Source: Chitinolyticbacter albus (GTDB taxonomy: Bacteria; Pseudomonadota; Gammaproteobacteria; Burkholderiales; Chitinibacteraceae). From it: 64,000 bases of DNA. The position numbers and the translations under genes are program-made. The stretch spans positions 124,001 through 188,000 of the forward strand of contig NZ_JANBVF010000004.1 in NCBI RefSeq assembly GCF_024437655.1, written 5' to 3'. Shown piece after piece: positions 40,604 through 51,767 of the stretch. Within the stretch, counting starts at the first letter, position 1; each line of letters starts with the position of its first letter. The notes beneath the pieces were generated by a model. That model had not been told where the DNA came from. It was given only the letters and a program-made list of their open reading frames with translations, and ran no database searches.

Positions 40604-40694
40604 TTTGATATCTCCTAGTGAGAAAGGTCGTTGATACAAGGGTTGAAACACAACGAACCGGGCGGCAACGCCACCCGGCGCGATTCTGAAATGC

Positions 40695-41895
<1,201 letters not shown>

Positions 41896-41921
41896 GGCTT
41901 CCCCATGGGAAAAACCCGTGG

Positions 41922-41951
41922 ATTATACGGAGCGGCTTTGCGCCGCGTCAA
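41922..41951 (-). promoter_or_regulatory. sigma-70 promoter of the atp operon
   Basis: On the minus strand TTGACG, 18 bp, TATAAT: a near-perfect pair, with the -10 box ending 26 bp before the atpI start. Confidence 0.85.
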
Positions 41952-42043
41952 TTTTACCAAGGGCGCAAAACTGTATTGGCATATCAAGACGTTAGCTGAA
42001 CGCCAACGTCAGCAACATGCACCATATCGGTGCAATTGCCCGA

Positions 42044-42895
42044 TCACGGCTGCAATCGATTTAGCAGCCGGTCGAGGTCGTCCAGGCTGGCGTAATCGAT
42101 CACGACCCGACCCGCACCCTTGCGCCCCTGCCGTATCTGCACCCGAGCGCCCCAGCGCTCCGACACCTCGTTTTCCAGCCGCTGCACGTCGGGATCGACG
42201 CGCTTGGCCACCGCGGCGCTCGCCGGCTCCGCCTGCAATTTCTTCACCAGCGCCTCGGTCTCTCGTACCGACAAGCCCTTGAGCGCTACGGTCTTGGCGG
42301 CGTCGACCTGTGGCAGCGTATCGAGCGCCAACAGCGCGCGCGCATGGCCCATATCGAGCTGGCCAGCGAGCAGCAGCTCACGCACCGGCTCGGCCAGGTT
42401 CATCAGCCGCAACAGATTGGTGACCGTGGTGCGCGACTTGCCCACCGCGTGCGCCACCGCCTCATGCGTCATGCCGAACTCTTCGATCAGCCGGGCCAAA
42501 CCCTGCGCCTCTTCCAGCGGGTTGAGATCCTCGCGCTGGATGTTCTCGATCAGCGCCATTGCAGCCACCGCCTCGTCCGGCACCTCGCGCACCAGCGCGG
42601 CGATCTCGGTGAGGCCTACCAGCTTGCACGCGCGCCAACGGCGCTCGCCGGCGATGATCTCGTAGCGGGTTTCCAGACCATCATCGATGGCACGTACCAG
42701 CACCGGCTGCATCAGGCCCTGCGCCTTGATCGATTCGGCGAGCTCATTGAGTGCGTCGTGGTCGATATGCTGGCGTGGCTGGAAACGCCCTGGCTGCAGG
42801 GCGTCGATCGGCAGGTGCAGCAACGTTTCGCCAGGCTGGGCATCGCCCATCAGCGCGTCGAGGCCGCGGCCTAGGCCTTTGAATTTCTTGATCAT
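42044..42895 (-). CDS. parB: chromosome partitioning protein ParB
   Basis: 283 residues. The N-terminal segment KKFKGLGRGLDALMGD is typical of chromosomal ParB; the CTP-binding/ParB box is seen in GERRWRACKLVGL and ALIENIQREDLNPLEEA; a helix-turn-helix follows (MTHEAVAHAVGKSRTTVTNLLRL). It binds parS near the origin. No parS copy was found in this window. Confidence 0.97.
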   Translation of the reverse strand: MIKKFKGLGRGLDALMGDAQPGETLLHLPIDALQPGRFQPRQHIDHDALNELAESIKAQGLMQPVLVRAIDDGLETRYEIIAGERRWRACKLVGLTEIAALVREVPDEAVAAMALIENIQREDLNPLEEAQGLARLIEEFGMTHEAVAHAVGKSRTTVTNLLRLMNLAEPVRELLLAGQLDMGHARALLALDTLPQVDAAKTVALKGLSVRETEALVKKLQAEPASAAVAKRVDPDVQRLENEVSERWGARVQIRQGRKGAGRVVIDYASLDDLDRLLNRLQP

Positions 42896-42991
42896 GAAAG
42901 CGCTGGTCCCATTCGGGATTCAAACAAAGGCACGGGGGAACCCAGGTTCACCCGCCAGGGTAAGCAACTAGCAGCGCGCTGCGGGCGCGCC

Positions 42992-43777
42992 TCACACCGG
43001 GTGAGCGGCTTCGGCCGGATTATGCCGCGCCAGCAATTCCTCGGCGAGCTGTAGATAGGCTTGCGCGCCCTTGGACGACTTGTCGTAGGCCAGGATGGGC
43101 CGGCCATACGACGGCGCTTCGGCCAGGCGCACATTGCGCGGAATCACCGTGTGATAGAGCTTGGAGGTGAAATGCTTGACCAGCTGATCGCTGACCTGCT
43201 GCGCCAGCGTGCTGCGCGGATCGAACATGGTGCGCAACAGACCCTCGATCTCGATCTTGCGATTCAGGTTCTGCTTCACCCGGCGCAAGGTATTGACGAG
43301 ATCGGACAAACCCTCGAGCGCGTAGTATTCGCACTGCATCGGGATCATCACGGAATCAGCAGCAACGAGACCATTCAAGGTCAGCAGATTGAGCGCCGGT
43401 GGGCAGTCGAGCACGATGAAATCGTAATCGCCCGTCACGCTGGCCAACAGCTGCTTGAGCCGTGATTCGCGCGCCTCGGCCTCGACCAGTTCGACTTCAG
43501 CGCCCGCCAGCTCGCGGTTGGCCGGTAGCACATCGTAGCCACCCGACTCGGACGCCAGCCGCGTTTGCGCCAGCGTCGAATCGCCGATCAGCATCGTATA
43601 GATCGTGTGCTTGAGCTTGGCCTTGTCGATGCCGCTGCCCATGGTGGCATTGGCCTGCGGATCGAGATCGACCAGCAGCACGCGCCGCCCCAGGTGGGCA
43701 AGGCTAGCCGCCAGGTTCACTGCCGTCGTCGTCTTGCCTACCCCGCCCTTCTGGTTGGCGATCGCCAGGATTTTCAT
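42992..43777 (-). CDS. parA: chromosome partitioning ATPase ParA (Soj)
   Basis: 261 residues. The deviant Walker A is [20 protein letters not shown] at about 8-27, and Walker B lies in [10 protein letters not shown]. It overlaps rsmG by four bases (ATGA) and precedes parB by 96 bp. It acts with ParB in origin segregation. Confidence 0.97.
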   Translation of the reverse strand: MKILAIANQKGGVGKTTTAVNLAASLAHLGRRVLLVDLDPQANATMGSGIDKAKLKHTIYTMLIGDSTLAQTRLASESGGYDVLPANRELAGAEVELVEAEARESRLKQLLASVTGDYDFIVLDCPPALNLLTLNGLVAADSVMIPMQCEYYALEGLSDLVNTLRRVKQNLNRKIEIEGLLRTMFDPRSTLAQQVSDQLVKHFTSKLYHTVIPRNVRLAEAPSYGRPILAYDKSSKGAQAYLQLAEELLARHNPAEAAHPV

Positions 43778-44433
43778 GTGCGCTTCACTGTCAGGTGGAC
43801 CACGTGCCGCTCGGCCTCGACGCCGGGCACGGCCAGATGATCGACGCTGTTCACCGCAATGTCCACCGGCAGCTTGGCGATCTCGTCGTGCGGCCAGACG
43901 CCCTTGAGCGCCAGCCAGCTCCCCGCCGGTGCCAGCAGGTGGCGGGTCCAGGCGATGAAATCGGCGAGCTCGGCGAAGGCGCGTGAAGTGATGATGTCAA
44001 ATCCGCCTTCCTGCTCGACGGCTTCGACCCGGCCGTTCACCACGCTGACATTGGCCAGCCTCAGGTCCATGACGGCCTGGCGCAAAAAGGTGGTCTTCTT
44101 CTGGTTGGCATCGAGCAGCGTGAACTGCCAGTCGGGCCGGGCAATCGCCAGCGGGATACCCGGCGTGCCAAAGCCCGAGCCGACATCAAGAATGCGCGTG
44201 GCCCCCAGCCGATCGAAAGCCGGCAGCGGCGCCAGCGAATCGAGCAGATGCTGCGGCACCATGCGTTCCGGTTCACGAATCGCGGTCAAACTGTAGGTCT
44301 TGTTCCATTTGGCCAGCAGTGCCACATAAGCCAGCAGCGCCTGCTGTTGCGCTGCGGACAGCGGCAACCCCAGCACAGCCAGCCCCTGGGCGAGAGGGGG
44401 CGCCAGCGTATTCACATCGGCCACGACCGCCAT
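43774..44433 (-). CDS. rsmG: 16S rRNA (guanine527-N7)-methyltransferase
   Basis: 219 residues. The SAM-binding motif [20 protein letters not shown] is at about 80-99, with the family motif [13 protein letters not shown]. It methylates G527 of 16S rRNA. It begins at the last base of the mnmG stop and ends inside parA, so mnmG-rsmG-parA are coupled. Confidence 0.97.
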   Translation of the reverse strand: MAVVADVNTLAPPLAQGLAVLGLPLSAAQQQALLAYVALLAKWNKTYSLTAIREPERMVPQHLLDSLAPLPAFDRLGATRILDVGSGFGTPGIPLAIARPDWQFTLLDANQKKTTFLRQAVMDLRLANVSVVNGRVEAVEQEGGFDIITSRAFAELADFIAWTRHLLAPAGSWLALKGVWPHDEIAKLPVDIAVNSVDHLAVPGVEAERHVVHLTVKRT

Positions 44434-46349
44434 CAGGCCACCTTGCCCTGGCCTGCCTCGGCGAGCTGTTTCTTTTTCAGATGCACCACCAAGAGCGCCA
44501 CCGCCGCCGGCGTGATGCCGGAAATGCGGCTGGCCTGGCCCAGCGTTTCCGGCTGGTGGCGGGCGAGCTTCTGCTGCACTTCCTTGGAAAGACCCACCAC
44601 CTGGCCGTAATCGAAATCGGCAGGCAGACGCGCGTCTTCCAGCGTTTCACGGCGCGCCACCTCGGCCTGTTGGCGCTCGATGTAGCCGTGATACTTCACC
44701 TGGATCTCGACCTGCTCGGCGACCAGCGGATCAGTCACCGCCACCTCACCGTCCTTGGGTTGCGCCGCTTCCAAAGTCAGCAGCGTCTCGTAGCTCACTT
44801 CGGGGCGACGCAGCAGGTCGTCCAGTGTGTATTCGCGCTCCAGCGGCTTGCCCAGCACCCGCTCGGCCTCCGCCGCGGCAATGATGCGGCCATTGACCCA
44901 GGTCGACTTCAGTCGCGCGAGCTCAGCCTCGACCGCGTCGCGCTTGCGGCAGAACAGATCCCACTGTTCATCGCCCACCACGCCCAGCTTGCGGCCGATC
45001 TCGGTCAAGCGCAGGTCGGCGTTGTCCTCGCGCAGCTGCAACCGGAACTCGGCGCGGCTGGTGAACATGCGGTACGGCTCGGTCACACCGCGGGTGACCA
45101 GATCGTCGACCAGCACGCCGAGGTAAGCCTCGTCGCGGCGCGGCGTCCACGGTGCTTCGTCGCGCGCGAAGAGCGCGGCGTTGATCCCGGCGAACAGGCC
45201 CTGCGCGGCAGCTTCCTCGTAGCCGGTGGTGCCGTTGATCTGGCCGGCGAAATAAAGGCCGGCAATCGCCTTGGTCTCGAAGCTGGCCTTCAGCGCGCGC
45301 GGATCGAAATAGTCGTACTCGATGGCGTAGCCAGGGCGCAGGATGCGGGCGTTTTCCAGGCCGTGGATCGATTGCACCGCGGCGATCTGGATATCGAACG
45401 GCAGGCTGGTCGAGATGCCGTTTGGATAGAACTCGTGCGTATCGAGCCCTTCGGGCTCCAGGAAGATCTGATGGCTGTCCTTGTCGGCGAAGCGGTTCAC
45501 CTTGTCTTCGATGCTGGGGCAGTAGCGCGGGCCCACGCCTTCGATCTTGCCGGTGAACATGGGGCTGCGATCGAAGCCAGAACGGATGATCTCGTGGGTG
45601 CGCGCGTTGGTGTGTGCGATCCAGCACGGCAGTTGCTGCGGGTGCATCGCGCGGTTGCCACGCACCGAGAAGACAGGCTCGGGCACGTCGCCCGGCTGCA
45701 CTTCGAGTACGTCGAAGTTGATGGTGCGCCCGTCGATCCGCGGCGGCGTGCCGGTCTTGAGCCGGCCCACCGGCAACTGCAACTCGCGCAGCCGGGCCGA
45801 GAGCGAAATCGACGCCGGGTCGCCGGCACGGCCGCCGATCTGGTTTTCCAGGCCGACATGGATCTTGCCGCCGAGGAAGGTGCCGGCGGTCAGCACCACG
45901 GCGCTGGCCTCGAAGCGCACGCCGATGGCGGTGACGGCACCGATCACGCGGTCGCCCTCGACGATCAGGTCGGCCACTTCCTGCTGGAACAGATCGAGAT
46001 TGGGCTGGTTTTCCAGCATGCCGCGGATGGCGGCCTTGTAGCGGATGCGATCAGCCTGCGCGCGGGTGGCGCGTACGGCCGGGCCCTTGCTGGAATTGAG
46101 CGTCTTGAACTGGATGCCACCCATGTCGGTGGCCAGCGCCATGGCGCCGCCCAGCGCATCGACTTCCTTCACCAGATGACCCTTGCCGATGCCGCCGATC
46201 GACGGGTTGCAGCTCATCTGGCCGAGCGTTTCGATGTTGTGCGTCAGCAGCAGCGTCTTGCGACCCATGCGCGCGCTTGCAAGCGCCGCTTCGGTGCCGG
46301 CATGGCCGCCGCCGACCACGATCACGTCGTAACGGGTGGGATAAAGCAT
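44433..46349 (-). CDS. mnmG: tRNA uridine-5-carboxymethylaminomethyl modification enzyme MnmG (GidA)
   Basis: 638 residues. The FAD-binding motif [18 protein letters not shown] is at about 12-29, with the family signatures [17 protein letters not shown] and [19 protein letters not shown]. With MnmE it installs the cmnm5 group on wobble uridines. First gene of mnmG-rsmG-parA-parB, an order usually near oriC; no origin is visible in this window. Confidence 0.98.
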   Translation of the reverse strand: MLYPTRYDVIVVGGGHAGTEAALASARMGRKTLLLTHNIETLGQMSCNPSIGGIGKGHLVKEVDALGGAMALATDMGGIQFKTLNSSKGPAVRATRAQADRIRYKAAIRGMLENQPNLDLFQQEVADLIVEGDRVIGAVTAIGVRFEASAVVLTAGTFLGGKIHVGLENQIGGRAGDPASISLSARLRELQLPVGRLKTGTPPRIDGRTINFDVLEVQPGDVPEPVFSVRGNRAMHPQQLPCWIAHTNARTHEIIRSGFDRSPMFTGKIEGVGPRYCPSIEDKVNRFADKDSHQIFLEPEGLDTHEFYPNGISTSLPFDIQIAAVQSIHGLENARILRPGYAIEYDYFDPRALKASFETKAIAGLYFAGQINGTTGYEEAAAQGLFAGINAALFARDEAPWTPRRDEAYLGVLVDDLVTRGVTEPYRMFTSRAEFRLQLREDNADLRLTEIGRKLGVVGDEQWDLFCRKRDAVEAELARLKSTWVNGRIIAAAEAERVLGKPLEREYTLDDLLRRPEVSYETLLTLEAAQPKDGEVAVTDPLVAEQVEIQVKYHGYIERQQAEVARRETLEDARLPADFDYGQVVGLSKEVQQKLARHQPETLGQASRISGITPAAVALLVVHLKKKQLAEAGQGKVA

Positions 46350-46438
46350 GGGTCAAGCGCCTGCGGGGGAAAGGGCAAATATTCTACGGCAAAACAGTGA
46401 CTTGCACCACGCCGCAAGCTTGCGCGGACCGCCCATGC

Positions 46439-46461
46439 AAAACGGCCCCCGCGGGGCCGTT
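46439..46461 (-). terminator. terminator after ppgK
   Basis: AACGGCCCC-CGC-GGGGCCGTT, a 9-bp stem with the T-run on the minus strand, 20 bp past the ppgK stop. Confidence 0.85.
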
Positions 46462-46481
46462 GCGATGCGCGACGCGCGTCG

Positions 46482-47249
46482 TCAGATGCCGAAGGTCGCC
46501 GCCGCTTCCAGTGCTGCGCCGACGATGCCGGCATCGTTCTTCAGATCGGCGGGAACCACCGGGAAGCGCAACCCCTTGAGTTCGGGAATGAATTTCTCGT
46601 GCTTCTTCGAAATGCCGCCGCCGATGATGACAAGATCGGGCGAGAGCAACAGCTGCAGGTGTTCGAGATAGCCGTTGAGCCGCACCGCGTAGTCCTTGTA
46701 CTTCATGTCGAGGTCGTCCTTGACCTTGGCCGAACAGTACTTTTCCGCGACGGCGTCCTTGGGATAGATCACGTGGCCGAACTCGGTATTGGCGATCAGC
46801 TTGCCATCGACGATCAGCGCGGTGCCGATGCCGGTCCCGAGTGTAATCACCAGCACCTTGCCCTGCTTGCCCTTAGCCGCGCCGAAAATGGCTTCAGCCA
46901 GGCCCGCCGCATCGGCGTCGTTGACAAGCTTGAGCGGCAACCCGGTGGCCTTGGCCAGGATGTCCTGCGCCGGGGCATTGATCCAGCTCTTGTCGACGTT
47001 GGCAGCGGACAGCGTCACGCCGTTGTGGACGATGGCCGGAAAGGTGCAGCCTACGGGTCCCGTCCAGCCGAACTCGTCGACCAGCTGCTTCACCACACGC
47101 CCTACCGCTTCCGGCGTGGCCGGCTGCGGGGTATCGAGGCGCACGCGCTCGGCCAGCAGTTCGCCGGTTGCCACGTCGACGGGCGCACCCTTGATGCCGG
47201 TGCCGCCAATGTCGATCCCCAGTACTACCTTGTCGCCCTGCGCTGCCAT
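46482..47249 (-). CDS. ppgK: polyphosphate glucokinase (ROK family)
   Basis: 255 residues from ATG 47249. The ATP/polyphosphate-binding motif [20 protein letters not shown], catalytic-site [18 protein letters not shown], and [19 protein letters not shown] followed by [10 protein letters not shown] are those of PpgK enzymes, which phosphorylate glucose with polyphosphate and often also ATP. The size (about 250 aa) fits PpgK and not the longer ROK repressors. With ppk at 15-17 kb it implies polyphosphate used as a phosphoryl store. It is monocistronic, followed by a terminator. Confidence 0.88.
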   Translation of the reverse strand: MAAQGDKVVLGIDIGGTGIKGAPVDVATGELLAERVRLDTPQPATPEAVGRVVKQLVDEFGWTGPVGCTFPAIVHNGVTLSAANVDKSWINAPAQDILAKATGLPLKLVNDADAAGLAEAIFGAAKGKQGKVLVITLGTGIGTALIVDGKLIANTEFGHVIYPKDAVAEKYCSAKVKDDLDMKYKDYAVRLNGYLEHLQLLLSPDLVIIGGGISKKHEKFIPELKGLRFPVVPADLKNDAGIVGAALEAAATFGI

Positions 47250-47387
47250 TGAAAAGAATCCTGTCGATGATGCGCGCGCAGTTTGCCCGCACACCGGGGA
47301 TGCCGAACTACGGAAAAATACCTAGCCGGCGCGAAGAAGTAGCCGCTGTACGGGCACGGCCGCCATTCTACGCATGATAGACAGCAA

Positions 47388-47413
47388 AACGGCCAGCTCG
47401 CCGGCTGGCCGTT
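47388..47413 (-). terminator. terminator after the DUF4124 gene
   Basis: AACGGCCAGC-N6-GCTGGCCGTT, a 10-bp stem; the minus-strand copy is followed by TTTT. It lies 18 bp past the stop. Confidence 0.85.
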
Positions 47414-47431
47414 GATACAACGCAAGACGGG

Positions 47432-48019
47432 CTACCGCGCCTGCAACTCGATAAAACGGCGCTTGTCCTGCTCGGCGCGTTTCTTCACTTCCTCGATCTC
47501 GGCATTGCGCTTGATGGTGTCGCGGTCGATATCGTCGATGTCCTTTTTCGCCACAGCGAACTCGGCTTCCAAGTCGGACGGCAGCGGCTTTTTCTGCTTG
47601 GTGTAGCGTTCGGCCTGCTTGTTCAGCCGGGTCTGCCTGTCCACCAGCGTCTGGCGCTTGAGCTTGTTGGTCTGGATCGTCGCCTGGATGGCCTCGATCT
47701 GCCGATCGCGCAACAGGTCGATTTCCTCAGGCTTGGTGAAGGACTGCAACAGCGCCTTGTCGCGGCGCTTTTGCTCCTTGGCCAGGAGCTCTGCCTCCTT
47801 CGCCCGCAGCTTTTCTTCTTCGGTCGGCGGCGCAGTCGGGCCCTTGCGCACAGTGCCCGACTTGTTGAGTTCGGACACGCCGCCCTTGGGATCCTGCACC
47901 GGCGGCTTGTCGCTGAATTGCACGTTGCCTTGCTCATCGACCCAACGGTAGAGCTTGGCTTCGGCCTGTGCCGACGTCAGCGCCACCATCAAGGTGGCCA
48001 CCCATACCCAATGCTTCAT
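47432..48019 (-). CDS. exported DUF4124 coiled-coil protein
   Basis: 195 residues from ATG 48019 (MKHWVWVATLMVALTSAQA, a signal peptide). The DUF4124 domain follows directly (KLYRWVDEQGNVQFSDKPP). The rest is a highly charged Lys/Glu/Arg coiled coil (about 75-190). It is a periplasmic or envelope protein of unknown function, downstream of pyrE on the same strand. Confidence 0.8.
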   Translation of the reverse strand: MKHWVWVATLMVALTSAQAEAKLYRWVDEQGNVQFSDKPPVQDPKGGVSELNKSGTVRKGPTAPPTEEEKLRAKEAELLAKEQKRRDKALLQSFTKPEEIDLLRDRQIEAIQATIQTNKLKRQTLVDRQTRLNKQAERYTKQKKPLPSDLEAEFAVAKKDIDDIDRDTIKRNAEIEEVKKRAEQDKRRFIELQAR

Positions 48020-48062
48020 GCCTTCGTCCTCTCGATCAGATCCCGGCAAGGGCACGTGCCGC

Positions 48063-48704
48063 TCACCGGATGCCGTATTGCGCGCGATACGCCTCGGCTT
48101 TCTTCAAGTTCTCGTTCATTCCCGGCTTGGCCGCAAGGTAGCTGAGCAAATCCCCCAGCGTGGCGATCGGAATCACCGGAATGCCAAATTGCTGCTCCAC
48201 TTCCTGCACCGCCGATAGCTCGCCCTGGCCGCGCTCCATGCGATCGAGCGCGATCAGCACACCGGCCGGCTCCGCGCCGTGCGCCCGGATCATGCTTACC
48301 GATTCGCGCACGCTGGTGCCCGCCGAGATCACGTCGTCAATGATCAGCACGCGGCCGGTGAGCTTGGCGCCAACCAGCACGCCGCCCTCACCATGATCCT
48401 TCGCTTCCTTGCGGTTGTACGCGAACGGCACATTGCTGCCCGCTTCGGCCAGCTTCACCGCCGTGGCCGCCGCCAGCACGATGCCCTTGTATGCAGGCCC
48501 AAACAGCACATCGAACTGGACCTTGGAGGCCAGCGCCGCCTGGGCGTAGAAACGCGCCAGTTCGGCCAGCGATGCACCGTCGTTGAAGAGGCCGGCATTG
48601 AAGAAGTACGGCGAGTTGCGGCCGGCTTTGGTGATAAACTCGCCAAATCCCAGCACATTCTGTGCCACGGCGAATTCGATGAATTCCTGACGGAAGTCGG
48701 ACAT
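48063..48704 (-). CDS. pyrE: orotate phosphoribosyltransferase
   Basis: 213 residues from ATG 48704, which has GGAG upstream; a Met seven codons earlier lacks one. It makes OMP from orotate and PRPP. The PRPP loop is [20 protein letters not shown], with [19 protein letters not shown] and [15 protein letters not shown] as further signatures. It is divergent from xthA. Confidence 0.97.
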   Translation of the reverse strand: MSDFRQEFIEFAVAQNVLGFGEFITKAGRNSPYFFNAGLFNDGASLAELARFYAQAALASKVQFDVLFGPAYKGIVLAAATAVKLAEAGSNVPFAYNRKEAKDHGEGGVLVGAKLTGRVLIIDDVISAGTSVRESVSMIRAHGAEPAGVLIALDRMERGQGELSAVQEVEQQFGIPVIPIATLGDLLSYLAAKPGMNENLKKAEAYRAQYGIR

Positions 48705-49036
48705 GGTTTCTGGCTCCTGAGGCATGCTCCCACCGGCTGCAGACTGCCGATTTTCGGGAGCGATGTGACGAAAAACAGCATATCACGCAGCGCAAGCCCC
48801 CCTTGCGACCGGGAAGACACGGTTCAAGCTGTGATGCTGACGAGAGATAGCGAGACCCCCTCGCGGCGGCGACAACCCGTTGTGACGGCGAGCGCAGCGC
48901 GGGCGGGGAGTGGAATCGAAACGGAGGGCGCCGCTATGTGCCCTTCAGCACCGGTGGGAACCCGGCTTTGCCGGATTCTTGTCAGTGACCCACAGATACA
49001 CGGCCACACCAACAGGCTCCAAGAGGAACGCTTTCA
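48705..49036. other. pyrE-xthA divergent intergenic region
   Basis: No gene. I see no confident promoter hexamers or operators; it presumably carries the two divergent promoters. Confidence 0.5.
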
Positions 49037-49810
49037 ATGCGCATTGTTTCCGCCAACCTCAACGGTATCCGCTCCGCCACCAACAAGGGCTTTCTCGATT
49101 GGGTCGCCACTTCTGGCGCCGACGTGATCGGGCTGCAGGAGCTCAAGGCGCAGGCTGGCGACCTGACCGATGCCATGCGCGCGCCCGCCGGCTACCACGG
49201 TTACTTTCACTACGCCGAGAAAAAGGGCTACAGCGGGGTGGGTCTCTACTGCCGGCGCGAGCCCGACGCCATCATCGAGGGGCTGGGCCTGCCCGAATTC
49301 GATGCGGAAGGCCGCTATCTTGAGGCGCAGTTCGGCAATCTGTCGGTAATCTCGCTGTACCTGCCCTCGGGCTCGTCCGGCGAGGAACGTCAGCAGGTGA
49401 AGTTCCAGTTCATGGCCGCGTTCTGGCCACACCTGGCCGAGCTTGCCGCCTGTGGCCGCGATGTGGTGGTACTGGGCGACTGGAACATCGCGCACAACGA
49501 GATCGATCTGAAGAACTGGAAGGGCAATATGAAGAACTCGGGCTTTTTGCCCGAGGAGCGCGCCTGGATCGGCCGCGTATTCAGCGAACTCAAGCTGGTC
49601 GATGTCTGGCGCACGCTCTACCCGGACGCCCCCGGCTACACCTGGTGGAGCAACCGCGGCCAGGCCTATGCCAAGGACGTGGGCTGGCGCATCGACTACC
49701 ACGTGGCCTCTGCGGCCCTCGCCGCGCGCGCGCAGGCGGCGGCCGTCTACAAGGACGTGAAGTATTCGGATCACGCGCCGCTGACCGTCGATTACGACTA
49801 CCCGCTGTGA
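49037..49810 (+). CDS. xthA: exodeoxyribonuclease III
   Basis: 257 residues of the AP-endonuclease/exonuclease family. Catalytic stations are visible in order: ISANLNGI-type start (IVSANLNGIRSA), metal Glu in IGLQELKAQ, GVGLYCR, GDWNIAHNEIDLKN, WRIDYHVAS and the terminal SDHAPLTVDY His. It repairs abasic sites and trims 3' ends. AGGA lies upstream of the ATG. Confidence 0.96.
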   Translation: MRIVSANLNGIRSATNKGFLDWVATSGADVIGLQELKAQAGDLTDAMRAPAGYHGYFHYAEKKGYSGVGLYCRREPDAIIEGLGLPEFDAEGRYLEAQFGNLSVISLYLPSGSSGEERQQVKFQFMAAFWPHLAELAACGRDVVVLGDWNIAHNEIDLKNWKGNMKNSGFLPEERAWIGRVFSELKLVDVWRTLYPDAPGYTWWSNRGQAYAKDVGWRIDYHVASAALAARAQAAAVYKDVKYSDHAPLTVDYDYPL

Positions 49811-49817
49811 GCACGCC

Positions 49818-50084
49818 ATGGACGACCTCGGCCTGACGCCCCGCCAGAAAGCAATCCCTTCAGCCCTGCTGGGCGCCGTCATCCTGTGCCTGGCGTTCTG
49901 GGACTGGCGCATACGCTACACCTGCAACGCACAGACCGGCGATATTTGCGCCTACCTCACGCGGCTGGCCGATGCCTGGCTGGGCGCGGGCCAGGTGTGG
50001 CAGCTGTGGGCCTTGGGCGAAGGGCTGTTGGGCCTCGCGTGCTTCACGTTTGCGTGGTGGCAGTTGCGCAAGGCGCGCGCATGA
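49818..50084 (+). CDS. small membrane protein, hypothetical
   Basis: 88 residues, two hydrophobic helices (about 14-28 and 60-80), and two Cys flanking a short polar loop (TCNAQTGDICAY). It starts seven bases after the xthA stop, so it is cotranscribed. No family recognised. Confidence 0.55.
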   Translation: MDDLGLTPRQKAIPSALLGAVILCLAFWDWRIRYTCNAQTGDICAYLTRLADAWLGAGQVWQLWALGEGLLGLACFTFAWWQLRKARA

Positions 50085-50115
50085 TCTGCCAGTTCGGAAA
50101 TTCTCGCGAATCCGC

Positions 50116-51621
50116 TTAAGCCACCGGCCGAAACCCCAGCGTCGCCTGTACCGCCTGCTGCCAGCCCGCATACAACGTCTCGCGGCGCACCTCGTCCATC
50201 TGTGGCATGAAACGCCGTTCCTCCTGCCACTGGCCGGCCAGCGCCGACGGCGCATCCCAGACCCCGGCCGCCAATCCTGCGAGGTAGGCGGCGCCCAACG
50301 CTGTCGTTTCGGTGACGCGTGGCCGCAGCAACGGCACGCCGAGCAGATCGCTCTGGAACTGCGCCAAAAAGTCGTTGGCGATGGCGCCGCCGTCGGCGCG
50401 CAGCTCGGTCAGCGCGATGCCTGCATCCAGCTGCATGGCCGCCAGGACATCGCGGGTCTGGTAGGCGATCGCTTCGAGCGCGGCGCGCGTGAGGTGGGCC
50501 TTGCCACTGCCGCGCGTCAAACCGAACACCGCGCCGCGCGCGTCACTGCGCCAATACGGCGCCCCCAGCCCGACGAAGGCCGGCACCACGTAGACACCGC
50601 CGTTGTCCGGCACGCTGGCCGCCAGCGCCAGCGAATCGGCGGCGGTATCGAGCAGACCCAACCCATCGCGCAACCACTGGATCACCGAACCGGCGACAAA
50701 GATGCTGCCCTCCAGCGCGTATTGCGGTGATCCATCGAAGCTGCACGCCGCGGTGGTCAGCAGCCCATGCATGGACAGCACCGGCACCGCACCGGTGTGC
50801 AGCAGCATGAAGCAGCCGGTGCCGTAGGTGTTCTTGGCCATGCCTGGCGCAAAGCAACCCTGCCCGACCAGGGCTGCCTGCTGGTCGCCGGCCGCGCCGC
50901 GTATCGGCAAGCGCAGGCCGAAGCCGAATTGCGGCAAGGTGCTGGCATGGTCGGCGCTGCTGGGCTGCACGCGTGGCAACAGCGCGGCCGGAATGTCGAA
51001 TAAGCGCAGTAGCTCGTCGTCCCAGCAACGGCGATGGATGTCGTAAAGCAGCGTGCGCGCGGCGTTGGTCTCGTCAGTCACATGCACCGCGCCGCCGGAC
51101 AGCTGCCAGATCAGCCAGCTGTCGATGGTGCCAAAGGCCAGCTCGCCGCGTATCGCCCGCACGCGGGCACCCTGCACGTTGTCGAGCAGCCAGCGGATCT
51201 TGCTCGCCGAAAAATAGGGGTCGAGCAGCAGGCCGGTGCGCTCGCGCACCAGCGGTTCTGCGCCGTCGGCCTTGAACGCATCACAGATCGCCTGGCTCTG
51301 CCGTGACTGCCAGACTATGGCCGGATGGATGGCGCGGCCGCTCGCGCGCTCCCAGATCACCGTGGTTTCACGCTGGTTAGCGATGCCGATGCCGGCGATG
51401 TCAGCCGCATCGATGCCGGCCCGATTCACCGCCTCGGTCATCGTCACCAGCACGCTGGTGAAAATCTCGTGCGCATCGTGCTCCACCCAGCCCGGCTGGC
51501 GAAAATGCTGGGCGAACTCGCGCTGCGCCTGCGCCACCGGCAGACCGCCAGCATCGAACACGATGCAACGCGTGCTGGTGGTGCCCTGGTCAATGGCGAG
51601 AAGGTAGGGAGCTGCGGGCAT
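50116..51621 (-). CDS. glpK: glycerol kinase
   Basis: 501 residues, FGGY kinase. The phosphate-binding opening [20 protein letters not shown], catalytic-Asp region [36 protein letters not shown], and [21 protein letters not shown] and [20 protein letters not shown] are all typical of GlpK. It makes glycerol-3-phosphate. No glpF, glpD or glpR is nearby. Confidence 0.96.
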   Translation of the reverse strand: MPAAPYLLAIDQGTTSTRCIVFDAGGLPVAQAQREFAQHFRQPGWVEHDAHEIFTSVLVTMTEAVNRAGIDAADIAGIGIANQRETTVIWERASGRAIHPAIVWQSRQSQAICDAFKADGAEPLVRERTGLLLDPYFSASKIRWLLDNVQGARVRAIRGELAFGTIDSWLIWQLSGGAVHVTDETNAARTLLYDIHRRCWDDELLRLFDIPAALLPRVQPSSADHASTLPQFGFGLRLPIRGAAGDQQAALVGQGCFAPGMAKNTYGTGCFMLLHTGAVPVLSMHGLLTTAACSFDGSPQYALEGSIFVAGSVIQWLRDGLGLLDTAADSLALAASVPDNGGVYVVPAFVGLGAPYWRSDARGAVFGLTRGSGKAHLTRAALEAIAYQTRDVLAAMQLDAGIALTELRADGGAIANDFLAQFQSDLLGVPLLRPRVTETTALGAAYLAGLAAGVWDAPSALAGQWQEERRFMPQMDEVRRETLYAGWQQAVQATLGFRPVA

Positions 51622-51767
51622 GGGATGATCCTGGAGCGCGACGCTTCACGATAGAACGTCGCCAGCGCCGCGGCCTGCGGCACGCTCGCCACAATCGCGG
51701 GCCCTTGCCCGAATCCGGCGATACGCCATGCGATACTGCGCGCTCATCCAGTTCGCCCGGCCTTGCC

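Noticed and set aside
41990-46480. Possible parS site or replication origin near parAB-rsmG-mnmG
   Set aside because: No TGTTTCACGTGAAACA-like 16-mer or cluster of DnaA boxes was found; the origin must lie outside the window.
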